A DNA stretch of 41,350 nucleotides from Parvibaculum sp. (lineage in GTDB: Bacteria; Pseudomonadota; Alphaproteobacteria; Parvibaculales; Parvibaculaceae), in the NCBI GenBank assembly GCA_031291615.1, contig JARLIS010000007.1, forward strand, positions 1 to 41,350, given 5' to 3'. A model generated the notes under the pieces. That model searched no databases, was not told where the DNA came from, and saw only the letters and a list, made by a program, of their open reading frames with translations. The position numbers and the translations under genes were made by a program. This document shows, piece after piece, positions 16,048 through 29,079 of this stretch; the first letter of the stretch is position 1, and the number at the start of each line of letters is the position of its first letter.

Positions 16048-18378
16048 ATGACGAGCGATCCCTTCGACCTCGGGGCCATCCCCGAACAGGACACCGCGCG
16101 CTCCACCAGCGCCGCGGCGATCGCCGGCATGCGCGCGCCCTATCTCGACGGGCTGAACGAGGCGCAGCGCGAAGCCGTCGAGGCGCTGGACGGCCCAGTG
16201 CTGGTGCTTGCAGGCGCTGGCACGGGCAAGACCCGCGTATTGACCACCCGCCTCGCCCACCTTCTCGCCACCCGCCGCGCCTGGCCGAACCAGGTCCTCG
16301 TCGTCACCTTCACGAACAAGGCGGCGCGCGAAATGAAGGAGCGCATCGGCCGCCTCATCGGCGGCGCGGTCGAGGGCATGCAATGGCTCGGCACCTTCCA
16401 CGCCATCGGCGCGCGCATGCTGCGCCGCCATGCCGAACTTGCGGGCCTGCGTTCCGACTTCACCATTCTCGACGCCGACGATCAGGTGCGCCTGATGAAG
16501 CAGGTGATCCAGGCCGACAATATCGACGAGAAGCGCTGGCCCGCCCGCCAGCTCGCCACCTATATCGACGGCTGGAAGAACAGCGGTCTCACGCCGGACA
16601 AGGTGCCCGCGGGCGAGGCCCATGCCTTCGCCAACGGCAAGGGCGGCGAGCTATACGCCACCTATCAGGCGCGGCTCAAAGTGCTGAACGCCGCCGACTT
16701 CGGCGACCTGCTGCTCGAAATGCTGCGCATTTTTCAGGAACATCCTGAAATCCTCGCCGAATATCAGGACCGCTTCAAATACATGCTGGTCGACGAATAT
16801 CAGGACACCAACGTCGCCCAATATCTCTGGCTCCGCCTGCTGGCGCAGAAGAACAAGAATATCTGCTGCGTCGGCGACGACGATCAGTCGATCTATGGCT
16901 GGCGCGGCGCCGAGGTCGACAACATCCTGCGCTTCGAGAAGGATTTTCCCGGCGCCAAGGTCATCCGCCTCGAACGCAACTATCGCTCGACGCCGCATAT
17001 TCTGGGTGCGGCCTCGGGCCTCATTGCCGCCAATGCCTCTCGCCTCGGCAAGACGCTCTGGACCGACATCAACGAACGCGAGCGCATCAAGGTTGCAAGC
17101 TACTGGGATGGCGAAGAGGAAGCCCGCTCCATCGCCGAGGAAATCGAGCAGCTTCAGCGCAAGAACCACATGCTGCACGAAATGGCGATCCTCGTGCGCG
17201 CCTCCTTCCAGATGCGCGAATTCGAAGACCGCTTCATCAATCTCGGTATCCCCTACCGCGTCGTCGGCGGCCCGCGCTTCTATGAGCGCGCCGAAATCCG
17301 CGACGCCAACGCCTATCTCCGCCTCGTCGCCCAGCCCGACGACGATCTCGCCTTCGAGCGCATCGTCAACAAGCCGCGCCGGGGCCTGGGCGACGTGGCA
17401 TTGCAGACGATCCACCAGCTTGCCCGCGCGCAAGGCGTTTCGCTGATGCGCGCCTCCCGCGCCATCGTCACGACCGAAGAACTGAAACCCGCGCCGCGCC
17501 GCGCGCTGGCGGGCTTCGTCGAAATGGTCGAGCGCTGGCGCGCGCTCGTGCCGGGCATGCCGCACACCGAACTTGCGGAAATCATCCTCGATGAATCCGG
17601 CTACACCGAAATGTGGCAGAACGACAAATCGGCCGACGCACCGGGCAAGCTCGAAAACCTGCGCGAGCTTGTCCGCTCGATGGAGCATTTCGACAATCTC
17701 GCCGGCTACCTCGAACATATTTCGCTGGTGATGGAAATCGAATCCCAGGAAACGGGCGACAAGGTGAACCTGATGACGCTGCACAGCGCCAAGGGCCTCG
17801 AGTTCGATACGGTTTTCCTGCCCGGCTGGGAGGAAGGATTGTTTCCCCATCAGCGCGCGCTCGACGAGAGCGGCGTTGCCGGCCTGGAAGAAGAACGCCG
17901 CCTCGCCTATGTCGGCATCACGCGGGCGCGCAAGAACGCCTATATTTCCTTCGCCGCCAACCGCCGCATCCATGCCCTCTGGCAAAGCGCCATCCCCTCG
18001 CGCTTCATCGACGAACTGCCGAAGGAGCATGTCGAGGTGACGGAAAGCGCGATGGGCGCATCGAGCTATCAGAACTATGCGCCGAGCCGCTTCGCGCAGG
18101 ACTTCGCTCAAGGCAGCAACTATTCGAGCCCCGGCTGGAAGCGTGCGCAGACCAATGCGCGCACGACCTCGAAAACGCGCGCGCCCGATCTCAACGTGCA
18201 TGCCGATCTGGTTGCAACGAGCGATCCCGCCGCCGCCAGCTACCGCATGGGCGAGCGCGTCTTCCACCAGAAGTTCGGCTATGGCGAAGTGCGCGAGATC
18301 GATGGCAACAAACTGACCGTCGATTTCGACAAGGCGGGCCGCAAGAAGGTCATCGACAGCTTCCTCGACCGGGTCTGA
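16048..18378 (+). CDS. uvrD: UvrD/PcrA-type DNA helicase
   Basis: 776 residues from the ATG at 16048. An upstream in-frame opening at 15964 lies before the promoter and is discarded. It is a superfamily 1A 3'-5' helicase for nucleotide excision and mismatch repair and replication-fork clearing. Motif I is AGAGTGKT (55-62), motif Ia TFTNKAAREM, motif II VDEYQDTN (about 248), motif III GDDDQSIYGWRGA (about 276), motif IV RLERNYRST, motif V LMTLHSAKGLEFD and motif VI EERRLAYVGITRAR (about 612). A C-terminal region with YRMGERVFHQKFGYGEV forms the Tudor-like module that contacts RNA polymerase in PcrA/UvrD. prmA follows after 4 nt, so they are probably co-transcribed. There is no clear Shine-Dalgarno before the ATG. 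Confidence 0.96.
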   Translation: MTSDPFDLGAIPEQDTARSTSAAAIAGMRAPYLDGLNEAQREAVEALDGPVLVLAGAGTGKTRVLTTRLAHLLATRRAWPNQVLVVTFTNKAAREMKERIGRLIGGAVEGMQWLGTFHAIGARMLRRHAELAGLRSDFTILDADDQVRLMKQVIQADNIDEKRWPARQLATYIDGWKNSGLTPDKVPAGEAHAFANGKGGELYATYQARLKVLNAADFGDLLLEMLRIFQEHPEILAEYQDRFKYMLVDEYQDTNVAQYLWLRLLAQKNKNICCVGDDDQSIYGWRGAEVDNILRFEKDFPGAKVIRLERNYRSTPHILGAASGLIAANASRLGKTLWTDINERERIKVASYWDGEEEARSIAEEIEQLQRKNHMLHEMAILVRASFQMREFEDRFINLGIPYRVVGGPRFYERAEIRDANAYLRLVAQPDDDLAFERIVNKPRRGLGDVALQTIHQLARAQGVSLMRASRAIVTTEELKPAPRRALAGFVEMVERWRALVPGMPHTELAEIILDESGYTEMWQNDKSADAPGKLENLRELVRSMEHFDNLAGYLEHISLVMEIESQETGDKVNLMTLHSAKGLEFDTVFLPGWEEGLFPHQRALDESGVAGLEEERRLAYVGITRARKNAYISFAANRRIHALWQSAIPSRFIDELPKEHVEVTESAMGASSYQNYAPSRFAQDFAQGSNYSSPGWKRAQTNARTTSKTRAPDLNVHADLVATSDPAAASYRMGERVFHQKFGYGEVREIDGNKLTVDFDKAGRKKVIDSFLDRV

Positions 18379-18382
18379 CGCC

Positions 18383-19309
18383 ATGCCGCTCTGGAAGGCG
18401 TCCTTCATCGTGCCCTATGAAGCGGCGGACGCTTTCACCGACGCATTGCAGGAAGCACTCGCGCCCGAAACGCTGGCCGTATCGACATCCGAAGCCAATG
18501 AGGGCGAGGCGCCACTGGTGCGCACCGCCTCCGACTGGAACGAAGTGGAAGCCCATGGCCTCTGGCGCGTCGAAGCGCTTTATGACGAGCTGCCGGACAT
18601 CGACGCCCTGCACAACCTGCTCGCCCCCGCCGAGGACGCGACAGGCGTCAAGGCGGAACTCGTCATAGAGCCGGTTCCGGAAACCGACTGGATCGCAAAA
18701 TCGCTGGAGGGCCTCGACCCTGTGCGCGCGGGGCGCTTCTTCGTCTATGGCCATCACGACATCGACCGGATTCCGACCGCCTGCATTCCAATCCTTGTCG
18801 AAGCGGGACAGGCCTTCGGCACCGGCCATCATGAAACGACGGCGGGCTGCCTCGAATTCATTTCCGAATGCGTGAAGCCCGGAGTCGCGCTCAACGCGCT
18901 CGACATTGGCACCGGCACGGGCGTCCTTGCCATCGCCATCGCGAAGCTTGCGCGCTGCAACGTTCTGGCGAGCGACATCGATCCTGTCGCCGTGCAAGTG
19001 GCGCGAGACAATGCCCGCTCGAACGGCGTCGGCGCCCTCGTGACAGCGGAAACGGCCCGGGGCTTCGCCCACCCCGCCCTTGGCCGCCGCGCGCCCTACG
19101 ACCTCATCGTCGCGAATATCCTGGCGACACCCCTGGTCGGCCTCGCCCCCGCCTTCCGCCACCACTTGCGGCCTGGCGGCACACTCATCCTGTCGGGCAT
19201 TCTGCGGAAGCAGGAAACCATGGTGACAAGCGCCATGCGCCTGCAAGGCCTCTATCTCGTTTCCCGCAAACGCATGGGGGACTGGGTGACGCTCAGGATC
19301 GCCGGATAG
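18383..19309 (+). CDS. prmA: Ribosomal protein L11 methyltransferase
   Basis: 308 residues. PrmA trimethylates lysines and the N-terminus of ribosomal protein L11 using S-adenosylmethionine. The N-terminal half (about 1-110) is the small L11-recognition domain. The linker has GQAFGTGHHETT, a PrmA hallmark. The SAM-binding Rossmann domain starts with LDIGTGTGVLAIA (about residue 173), then ASDIDPVAVQVARDNARSN, and the catalytic-site loop is IVANILATPL. The N-terminal domain is typical of the alphaproteobacterial form, which diverges from E. coli PrmA. It lies 4 nt after uvrD and 60 nt before the aminopeptidase gene, all on one strand. Confidence 0.95.
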   Translation: MPLWKASFIVPYEAADAFTDALQEALAPETLAVSTSEANEGEAPLVRTASDWNEVEAHGLWRVEALYDELPDIDALHNLLAPAEDATGVKAELVIEPVPETDWIAKSLEGLDPVRAGRFFVYGHHDIDRIPTACIPILVEAGQAFGTGHHETTAGCLEFISECVKPGVALNALDIGTGTGVLAIAIAKLARCNVLASDIDPVAVQVARDNARSNGVGALVTAETARGFAHPALGRRAPYDLIVANILATPLVGLAPAFRHHLRPGGTLILSGILRKQETMVTSAMRLQGLYLVSRKRMGDWVTLRIAG

Positions 19310-19369
19310 GCGGAACCGCCCCGGCGACCACCAGTTGCCCCCTTCCCGCATCATCCCTACATTCATCCC

Positions 19370-21178
19370 ATGTTCCAGACCTTCGACGACACAGCCAATC
19401 CCGCCCTTGGGGCCGAACGCGCAAGCCGGCTTCGCGCCGAGCTGAAGCGGCGCGGGCTCGACGGCTTTCTCATCCCCCGCTCCGACGAGCATCAGGGCGA
19501 ATATGTGCCGCCCCATGCCGAACGCCTGCGCTGGCTGACCGGCTTTTCGGGCTCGGCAGGCCTCGCCATCGTGCTGGCGGACAAAGCCGCGATCTTCGTC
19601 GACGGGCGCTATACGCTTCAGGTCCGCAGCCAGACGGACACATCCACCTTCGAGCCGAAGCACCTGATCGAGGAGCCGCCCGCGCGCTGGATCGAGGACA
19701 ATCTGCCCAAGGGCGCAAAGCTCGCCTACGATCCGTGGCTCCACACCATCGACGCCGTGGCGCGCTATGCCGCCGCCGCCGAAAAGGCGGGCGGCAGGTT
19801 CGTTCCCGTCGACGGCAATCCGCTCGATGCCGTCTGGTCGGATCAGCCCGAGCCGCCGACCGCGCCCGTCGAACCGCATCCGATCGAATATGCGGGCGAG
19901 CCCGCATCCGAAAAACTGAAGCGCATCTCGAAGTCTCTCGACGGTGCGGACGCCGCCATGCTGACCATGCCGGATTCGATCGCATGGGCTTTCAACATCC
20001 GTGGCGGCGATGTCAGCCATTCGCCGCTGCCGCTCTCCTTCGCCTTGCTCCATGCCGACGGCCATGCCGAACTTTTCATCGACGAGCGCAAGGTGGGCGA
20101 CAAGGCGCGCGCCCATCTCGGCAACATAGTCAGCATCCGCCCGCAAGCGGACCTCGCCGCGGCACTAGCCGAACTTGGAAAGCGCAAGGCGACCGTCCTT
20201 GTCGATCCGGCAACCTGCGCCTCATGGATCAACGACCGGCTGACCTCGGCAGGCGCAACCGTCAAACGCGGCGCCGATCCTTGCGAGCTGCCGAAGGCGT
20301 GCAAGAACAAGGCGGAAATCGACGGTACGCGCGCCGCCCATCTGCGCGACGGCCGCGCGCTGACGAAGTTTCTGGCCTGGCTCGGGCTCAATGCCGGCAA
20401 GGGCGACGTCGACGAAATCGCAGCCGCGCAGAAGCTCGAAGCCTTCCGCGCCGAAACCGGCAAGCTGAAGGATTTGAGTTTCGACACGATCTCGGGCGCG
20501 GGCGCCAACGGCGCCATCGTGCATTACCGCGTGACGCGCGGCACGAACCGGCCCTTGCGGCGCGGCGAACTCTTTCTGGTCGATTCCGGTGCGCAATATC
20601 TCGACGGCACGACCGATGTGACGCGCACCGTCGCCATCGGCGAAGCGAGTGCGGAACAGCGCGACCGCTTCACACGCGTGTTGAAGGGCCATATCGGCAT
20701 CGCCACCGCCCGCTTCCCCGAAGGCACCTCCGGCTCGCAGCTCGACGCGCTCGCCCGCATGGCGCTCTGGAAGGCCGGCCTCGACTACGATCACGGCACG
20801 GGCCACGGCGTCGGCTCTTATCTTTCGGTGCATGAAGGCCCGCAGCGCATTTCGAAGCTCGGCTCGGTGCCGTTGAAGCCCGGCATGATCGTTTCGAACG
20901 AACCTGGCTACTACAAGACGGGCGCCTATGGCATCCGCATCGAGAACCTGCTCGTCGTGACGCCGCCCGCGCAGGTCGAAGGCGGCGAACGCCCCATGCT
21001 CGGCTTCGAGACGCTGACGCTCGCGCCCATCGACCTCGCCTGCGTCGAGCGCGCGCTGCTGACGGATGAGGAAGCCGACTGGCTCAACGCCTATCACGCC
21101 CGCGTCCGCGAGGCGCTGTCGCCCGGCCTCGACGATGCGACGCTTGCATGGCTGAAGGATGCGACGCGAGCGATCTGA
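19370..21178 (+). CDS. Xaa-Pro aminopeptidase (M24 family, three-domain form)
   Basis: 602 residues. This is the long, three-domain aminopeptidase P (APP1/XPNPEP1-like) that removes N-terminal residues preceding proline. Two creatinase-like N-terminal domains cover about 15-140 and 150-300. The catalytic pita-bread domain (about 330-600) carries the two-metal ligands: Asp in VDSGAQYLDGTTDVTRT (two Asp, about 404-415), His in HGTGHGVGSYLSVHEGP (about 475), Glu in NEPGYY (about 510) and Glu in RIENLL (about 524). No signal peptide is present, so it should be cytosolic. A 60-nt gap separates it from prmA, and I see no good promoter there. The stop is 10 nt before the palindromic repeat pair that probably ends transcription. 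The symbol pepP is often used but not certain for this form. Confidence 0.94.
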   Translation: MFQTFDDTANPALGAERASRLRAELKRRGLDGFLIPRSDEHQGEYVPPHAERLRWLTGFSGSAGLAIVLADKAAIFVDGRYTLQVRSQTDTSTFEPKHLIEEPPARWIEDNLPKGAKLAYDPWLHTIDAVARYAAAAEKAGGRFVPVDGNPLDAVWSDQPEPPTAPVEPHPIEYAGEPASEKLKRISKSLDGADAAMLTMPDSIAWAFNIRGGDVSHSPLPLSFALLHADGHAELFIDERKVGDKARAHLGNIVSIRPQADLAAALAELGKRKATVLVDPATCASWINDRLTSAGATVKRGADPCELPKACKNKAEIDGTRAAHLRDGRALTKFLAWLGLNAGKGDVDEIAAAQKLEAFRAETGKLKDLSFDTISGAGANGAIVHYRVTRGTNRPLRRGELFLVDSGAQYLDGTTDVTRTVAIGEASAEQRDRFTRVLKGHIGIATARFPEGTSGSQLDALARMALWKAGLDYDHGTGHGVGSYLSVHEGPQRISKLGSVPLKPGMIVSNEPGYYKTGAYGIRIENLLVVTPPAQVEGGERPMLGFETLTLAPIDLACVERALLTDEEADWLNAYHARVREALSPGLDDATLAWLKDATRAI

Positions 21179-21188
21179 GAGGCCCGCC

Positions 21189-21285
21189 CTTCGAGACGGC
21201 GCGTTCCGCGCCTCCTCAGGGTGAGGATCAAAGAATAACCTCATGCTGAGGAGCGCGGTCGCAGATCGCGCGTCTCGAAGCATGG
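21189..21285. repeat. Inverted pair of REP-like palindromic elements between convergent genes
   Basis: Two related modules lie head to head. The first (21189-21226) reads CTTCGAGACG at its start and ends with CCTCAGGGTGAGG. The second (21239-21281) starts with CCTCATGCTGAGG and ends with CGTCTCGAAG. The second is roughly the reverse complement of the first, giving one long imperfect hairpin with small internal palindromes. This resembles the abundant intergenic repeats of Rhizobiales chromosomes that carry CTTCGAGACG and CCTCAG-TGAGG parts. It lies exactly between the stops of the aminopeptidase and ligA and could act as a bidirectional transcription barrier. Confidence 0.75.
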
Positions 21286-21286
21286 C

Positions 21287-25095
<3,809 letters not shown>

Positions 25096-25107
25096 GAGAA
25101 CGCGCCT

Positions 25108-25965
25108 CTAGAAGACGGAGTGCCAAGCCTTGCTGATCCAGGAATCCTTGTTCTCCTCGGGCTTCAGTCCCTGACCCGCGAGAAGATTGTAGCTGTCCTG
25201 ATACCAGTCGCTGCCCGGATAGTTGTAACCGAGAATGGCCGCCGCCGTCTGCGCTTCGGATTTGATGCCGAGCGCCATATAGGCTTCCACCAGGCGATGC
25301 AGCGCCTCGGGCGTATGCGTCGTCGACTGAAACCGCTCGACAACCACGCGGAAGCGGTTGATCGCGGCGATATAGTCGTTCTTGTTGAGATAGTAGCGGC
25401 CGATCTCCATTTCCTTGCCCGCCAGATGGTCGAGCGTGAGATCAAGTTTCAGGCGCGCATCGCGCGCATATTCGGTTTGCGGATAACGCTGGATCAGAAT
25501 GGTGAGCGCGGCCAGCGCGTTCTCGGTCATCTTCTGATCGCGGCCGACATCGGTGATCTGCTCGTAGTAGCAAAGCGCGATGAGGTAATAGGCGTAGGGC
25601 GTTTCCTTGCTGCCGGGATGCAGCGAGATGTAACGCTGCGCGGCGACGATCGAGTCGTCGTACTCGTTCACCTTGTAATGGGCATAGGCGGACATGAGGT
25701 TCGCGCGGCGCGCCCAGATCGAATAGGGATGCTGGCGCTCGACTTCGTCGAACTGCGTGGCGGCCTTCTGGTAGCTGCCGTCGGCCATCAGATCCATGGC
25801 CTTGTTGTAGATTTCGTCGACCGGCCGCTCTTCATAAGGCGTGTCCGTGCCGCCTCCGGAGCAAGCGCCGACGATGGACAGAACTCCGATGGCAAGCGCG
25901 CCCATGAAGGCTGCGCGCAGACGCCGAGCTTGCAAATTTTGGGGCAACAGTTTGGCCTCACTCAT
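25108..25965 (-). CDS. bamD: Outer membrane assembly lipoprotein BamD
   Basis: 285 residues from the ATG at 25965; ATGs at 25980 and 26010 are possible alternatives, with weak ribosome sites. BamD (ComL/YfiO) is the essential lipoprotein of the BAM complex that inserts beta-barrel proteins. The signal sequence is a hydrophobic run ending in IVGAC, with the Cys followed by SGGG as the lipidation site. The rest is five TPR-like repeats, visible in YNKAMDLMADGSYQKAATQF, ARRANLMSAYAHYKVNEYDD and TPYAYYLIALCYYEQI. It is the first gene of the bamD-recN-ligA group. A 231-nt leader separates it from lpxC and includes a promoter candidate. Confidence 0.94.
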   Translation of the reverse strand: MSEAKLLPQNLQARRLRAAFMGALAIGVLSIVGACSGGGTDTPYEERPVDEIYNKAMDLMADGSYQKAATQFDEVERQHPYSIWARRANLMSAYAHYKVNEYDDSIVAAQRYISLHPGSKETPYAYYLIALCYYEQITDVGRDQKMTENALAALTILIQRYPQTEYARDARLKLDLTLDHLAGKEMEIGRYYLNKNDYIAAINRFRVVVERFQSTTHTPEALHRLVEAYMALGIKSEAQTAAAILGYNYPGSDWYQDSYNLLAGQGLKPEENKDSWISKAWHSVF

Positions 25966-26027
25966 GCCGGCAAAGTCCATTTCTTCGGTCACCCGGCAGG
26001 ACCGCTCCAACCGACTGGAACGAGGCC

Positions 26028-26056
26028 ATCACACAGCGATTCCGGGGGCCGGACAA
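26028..26056 (-). promoter_or_regulatory. Candidate promoter for bamD-recN-ligA
   Basis: On the minus strand TTGTCC (26051-26056), 17 nt, then TGTGAT (26028-26033). Each hexamer matches four of six consensus bases. The start point would fall about 55 nt before the bamD ATG. The 231-nt bamD-lpxC gap (25966-26196) holds no open frame that I believe; a short GGCGCC-GAAA-GGCGT hairpin near 26141-26157 lacks a U-tract. Confidence 0.35.
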
Positions 26057-26196
26057 GGCGCAGGCGCTGAGCCTGGCACCCCCGCGCCAGTGCACGTTCT
26101 AGCCTAAACCGCCGCCGGAAACCATAGCGAGCTGAACGGCCGACGCCTTTCGGCGCCGCCGCAGCCTCGATCGCAAGGCGGAAACGGAAAAGATGG

Positions 26197-27198
26197 TTAC
26201 TCGGCGGGAACTGCCATGGCCCGAAGACCTTCGGCGGCGACGGGCGCCGCCCCCAGCTCGACCAGCTCCCAGGCCGAACGGTCGGCGAAGAGCGCGCGAA
26301 GCACCCTGTTGTTCATGGCATGACCGGCGCGCACGCCCTCGTAACGGCCGATCAGCGGCGCACCCGCAAGCGCGAGATCGCCGACGGCGTCCAGAACCTT
26401 GTGGCGCACGAATTCGTCGTCGAAGCGCAGGCCCTCGTCGTTGAGCACCCGGTCGCCGTCAACCACGATCGTGTTTTCCAGCGAACCGCCAAGGCCGAGG
26501 CCGGCGCTCCACATCGCCTCGACATCCTTGAGCATGCCGAAGGTGCGGGCGTTGAGAATGTCGTCGTTGAAGGAAGGATCGTTGAAATCGGCCTCGATGA
26601 CCTGATGGCCGATGACCTGATTGTCGAAATCGATTTCAAACGCCAGACGGAAGCCCTCGCCCGGAAGAAGCGCGGCACGCTTCAATCCGTCCTCGACCAC
26701 GACCGGCTTCAGAATGCGGACGGCGCGGCGCGGCGCATTGAGCGTCTTGAGGCCGATCGCTTCGATCGTCTCGATGAATTCCTTCGAGCTGCCGTCCATG
26801 ACGGGAATCTCGGGACCGTTGACCTCGATGAAGGCATTGTCGACGCGCAGCGCCGAAAGGGCCGCCATCAGATGCTCGACCGTGCTGATCGACGTGCCGA
26901 CATCGTTGCGGATCGCGGTGGACAGCGTCGTGTCGCCGACGTGATCGTAACGGGCGGGGATGTCCGTGACCTCTGCCCCGGCATTGCCGAGGTCGGTACG
27001 GCGGAAGACGATGCCGAAACCGGCGCCCGCCGGATGCAGGTCCATGCGGATCATGCGGCCGGTATGCAGGCCCACGCCTTCGAGAACGACCGGCGCGCTG
27101 AGCGTCGTCTGCGGGCAAACCACATGACGCGACTGACGCTCGCGCCGATGCGCGCGCGCTTCCTCCAGCATGACGGTGTCGAACTCGGTTTTACGCAC
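26197..27198 (-). CDS. lpxC: UDP-3-O-acyl-N-acetylglucosamine deacetylase
   Basis: 333 residues from a GTG at 27198, supported by GAAGG with 7 nt spacing; an ATG at 27171 lacks such a site. LpxC is the zinc enzyme that commits UDP-GlcNAc to lipid A synthesis. The zinc ligands are His109 in STVEHLMAAL and His266 and Asp270 in FVRHKVLDAVGD. Glu108 is the neighbouring catalytic base, and His293 in AGHAMNNRV is the oxyanion-side histidine. The N-terminus is longer than in E. coli by about 25 charged residues, common in alphaproteobacteria. It follows ftsZ, but a terminator separates the two, and it has its own putative promoter. The bamD gene lies 231 nt downstream. Confidence 0.97.
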   Translation of the reverse strand: MRKTEFDTVMLEEARAHRRERQSRHVVCPQTTLSAPVVLEGVGLHTGRMIRMDLHPAGAGFGIVFRRTDLGNAGAEVTDIPARYDHVGDTTLSTAIRNDVGTSISTVEHLMAALSALRVDNAFIEVNGPEIPVMDGSSKEFIETIEAIGLKTLNAPRRAVRILKPVVVEDGLKRAALLPGEGFRLAFEIDFDNQVIGHQVIEADFNDPSFNDDILNARTFGMLKDVEAMWSAGLGLGGSLENTIVVDGDRVLNDEGLRFDDEFVRHKVLDAVGDLALAGAPLIGRYEGVRAGHAMNNRVLRALFADRSAWELVELGAAPVAAEGLRAMAVPAE

Positions 27199-27205
27199 TG
27201 GATTG

Positions 27206-27260
27206 CCTTCCGGTCGGAAATTTCTATTGCGGTTCTACCAGCGGGTGGATTCAGCCACAA
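27206..27260 (-). promoter_or_regulatory. lpxC promoter candidate and ribosome site
   Basis: On the minus strand TTGTGG (27255-27260), 17 nt, TAGAAC (27232-27237). The hexamers are moderate. A GAAGG ribosome site at 27206-27210 lies 7 nt before the GTG start and decides that start over the downstream ATG. Confidence 0.4.
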
Positions 27261-27261
27261 A

Positions 27262-27302
27262 ACACAGTTTCTTACGGATTGTTACGATGCGGAAAACTGT
27301 GT
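27262..27302. repeat. Inverted repeat upstream of lpxC
   Basis: ACACAGTTT (27262-27270) and AAACTGTGT (27294-27302) are perfect reverse complements 23 nt apart. They abut the -35 of the lpxC promoter candidate. The spacer also holds TTACGGATTGTTACGATG. This may be a regulator binding region or a stem-loop in a longer leader. No function is known to me. Confidence 0.55.
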
Positions 27303-27324
27303 AACTAACTGTTTCTAAAAGGAA

Positions 27325-27364
27325 AACCCCGCTCAACCGGAACGCGTCCGGATCGAGCGGGGTT
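27325..27364 (-). terminator. Intrinsic terminator downstream of ftsZ
   Basis: Arms AACCCCGCTC and GAGCGGGGTT pair perfectly, with an inner CCGG/CCGG stem and a GC-rich loop. On the minus strand the hairpin runs straight into TTTTCCTTTT, so it stops leftward transcription. It begins 38 nt after the ftsZ stop and separates the dcw cluster from lpxC. Confidence 0.88.
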
Positions 27365-27402
27365 GACGTCAACGCCCTTGCGGGCAGTGCTCGCGCAGGC
27401 CG

Positions 27403-29079
27403 TCAGTTCGCCTGGCGTCGCAGGAAGGTCGGTATCTCGAGCTGCTCTTCCTCGAAGGAAGGCTGCACAAGACGCCCCTCGGTCGATGGCGTGAGGCTCG
27501 CCGCCGGTTTCACGGTCTCCTGCGGTTGTTGCCGCTGGGGTTCGCGCTGGGCGACCGGCTCACGACGCTGCGTGGGCTGCGCCGCCGGCTCTTCCGCCTT
27601 GCGGCGGCCGCCGGTCAGGCGTTCGAAGAAAGTCGGCCCGCGCTTCGGCATCCGCGACTGCGGAGCAGGCGCGGAACGGGCGCCGAGGAAACCTTGCGTG
27701 TCGCCCTTGCCGGTCTGCACGCGGTCGAGATCGCCCGGAATGAAGGGCCGTGCCTTGGGTTCGGCAAGAACGGCGTCCGCCCGCACCACCGGCTCGTCCC
27801 GCATCGCCTGCTGGGGCTGCATGCGGGGTTCGGGCTTGTGAATGATGACTTCGGCTTCATATTCGCGCGGATCGTAGCCGCCGACGCGAGGCGCCGAAGA
27901 CCGCGAAGCCTGCTCGAAGGCGGGCAGTTCAGGCTCGTGCATTTCGACCGGCGCCGAAACCGGGGGTTCGACCGCTTCGACCGGCTGCCGCACCGGAGCG
28001 GCGGGACGCGAGGGCGACGAGAAGGTCGCCGCAGCGCGCGGCGGCGTGTTGCGTTCGACGGCGACAGCGCGCGTCGTCTTGATGCTCTCGATCGAGGGTT
28101 GCTGCGCGCGCTCCCCGATTTCGATGCCCGTGGCGACGACGGAGACGCGCATGCGCCCGTCGAGCGCGGGATCGAAGGTCGAACCGACGATGATGTTTGC
28201 GTCCGGATCGACTTCCGAACGGATGCGGTTCGCGGCTTCATCGACCTCATAAAGAGTGAGGTCCATGCCGCCGGTGATGTTGATGAGAACGCCCTTGGCG
28301 CCCTTCATCGACACTTCGTCGAGCAGCGGGTTCGAGATCGCGGCTTCGGCGGCTTCGATGGCGCGCTTTTCGCCGGTGGCTTCGCCCGTGCCCATCATGG
28401 CCTTGCCCATCTCGTTCATCACGGTGCGAACGTCCGCGAAGTCGAGATTGATGAGGCCGGGCTTCATCATGAGGTCGGTGATGCCGGCAACGCCCGAATG
28501 GAGCACCTGGTCGGCCATTGCGAAGGCGTCGGCGAAGGTCGTGTTCTCATTCGCCACCCGGAACAGGTTCTGGTTCGGGATGATGATGAGCGTATCGACA
28601 TATTGCTGAAGCTCGCGGATGCCTTCTTCAGCGAGCCGCATGCGCCGCGAGCCTTCGAACTGGAAGGGCTTCGTGACGACGCCGACCGTCAGCACGCCCT
28701 GCTCGCGCGCCGCGCGGGCGATGACGGGCGCCGCGCCCGTGCCCGTGCCGCCGCCCATGCCGGCGGTGATGAAGATCATGTGAGCGCCCTGGATGTGCTC
28801 GATGATTTCGTCGAGCGCTTCCTCGGCCGCCGCGCTGCCGACTTCCGGACGCGAGCCGGCGCCGAGGCCTTCGGTGATCGAAGCGCCGAGCTGGATGCGC
28901 CGATCTGCCGACGAAAGCTGCAAGGCTTGCGCGTCCGTATTGGCGACGACGAACTCGACGCCTTCCAGACCCGCCTCGATCATGTTGTTGACCGCGTTCC
29001 CGCCGGCGCCGCCGACGCCGAACACGGTGATCCGGGGCTTCAGTTCCTTCGCCTGCGGTACCGTCAATTTGATGCTCAT
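27403..29079 (-). CDS. ftsZ: Cell division protein FtsZ
   Basis: 558 residues from the ATG at 29079, preceded by GAGGAGG with good spacing. Longer in-frame openings have no support. FtsZ is the tubulin-like GTPase that forms the division ring. The GTPase core (about 10-320) starts [17 protein letters not shown], has the tubulin signature GGGTGTG (109-115) and the T7 loop [14 protein letters not shown] long Pro/Gln/Arg-rich linker (about 325-540) follows, typical of alphaproteobacteria and here about 200 residues. The C-terminal peptide [12 protein letters not shown] (547-558) binds FtsA and other partners. It is 175 nt downstream of ftsA, with a strong terminator after it, so it can be read as the last gene of the dcw cluster. 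Confidence 0.97.
   Translation of the reverse strand: MSIKLTVPQAKELKPRITVFGVGGAGGNAVNNMIEAGLEGVEFVVANTDAQALQLSSADRRIQLGASITEGLGAGSRPEVGSAAAEEALDEIIEHIQGAHMIFITAGMGGGTGTGAAPVIARAAREQGVLTVGVVTKPFQFEGSRRMRLAEEGIRELQQYVDTLIIIPNQNLFRVANENTTFADAFAMADQVLHSGVAGITDLMMKPGLINLDFADVRTVMNEMGKAMMGTGEATGEKRAIEAAEAAISNPLLDEVSMKGAKGVLINITGGMDLTLYEVDEAANRIRSEVDPDANIIVGSTFDPALDGRMRVSVVATGIEIGERAQQPSIESIKTTRAVAVERNTPPRAAATFSSPSRPAAPVRQPVEAVEPPVSAPVEMHEPELPAFEQASRSSAPRVGGYDPREYEAEVIIHKPEPRMQPQQAMRDEPVVRADAVLAEPKARPFIPGDLDRVQTGKGDTQGFLGARSAPAPQSRMPKRGPTFFERLTGGRRKAEEPAAQPTQRREPVAQREPQRQQPQETVKPAASLTPSTEGRLVQPSFEEEQLEIPTFLRRQAN

Noticed and set aside
26101..26196. Possible terminator after lpxC
   Set aside because: The GGCGCC-GAAA-GGCGT stem is short and no U-tract follows, so I list it only as part of the gap.
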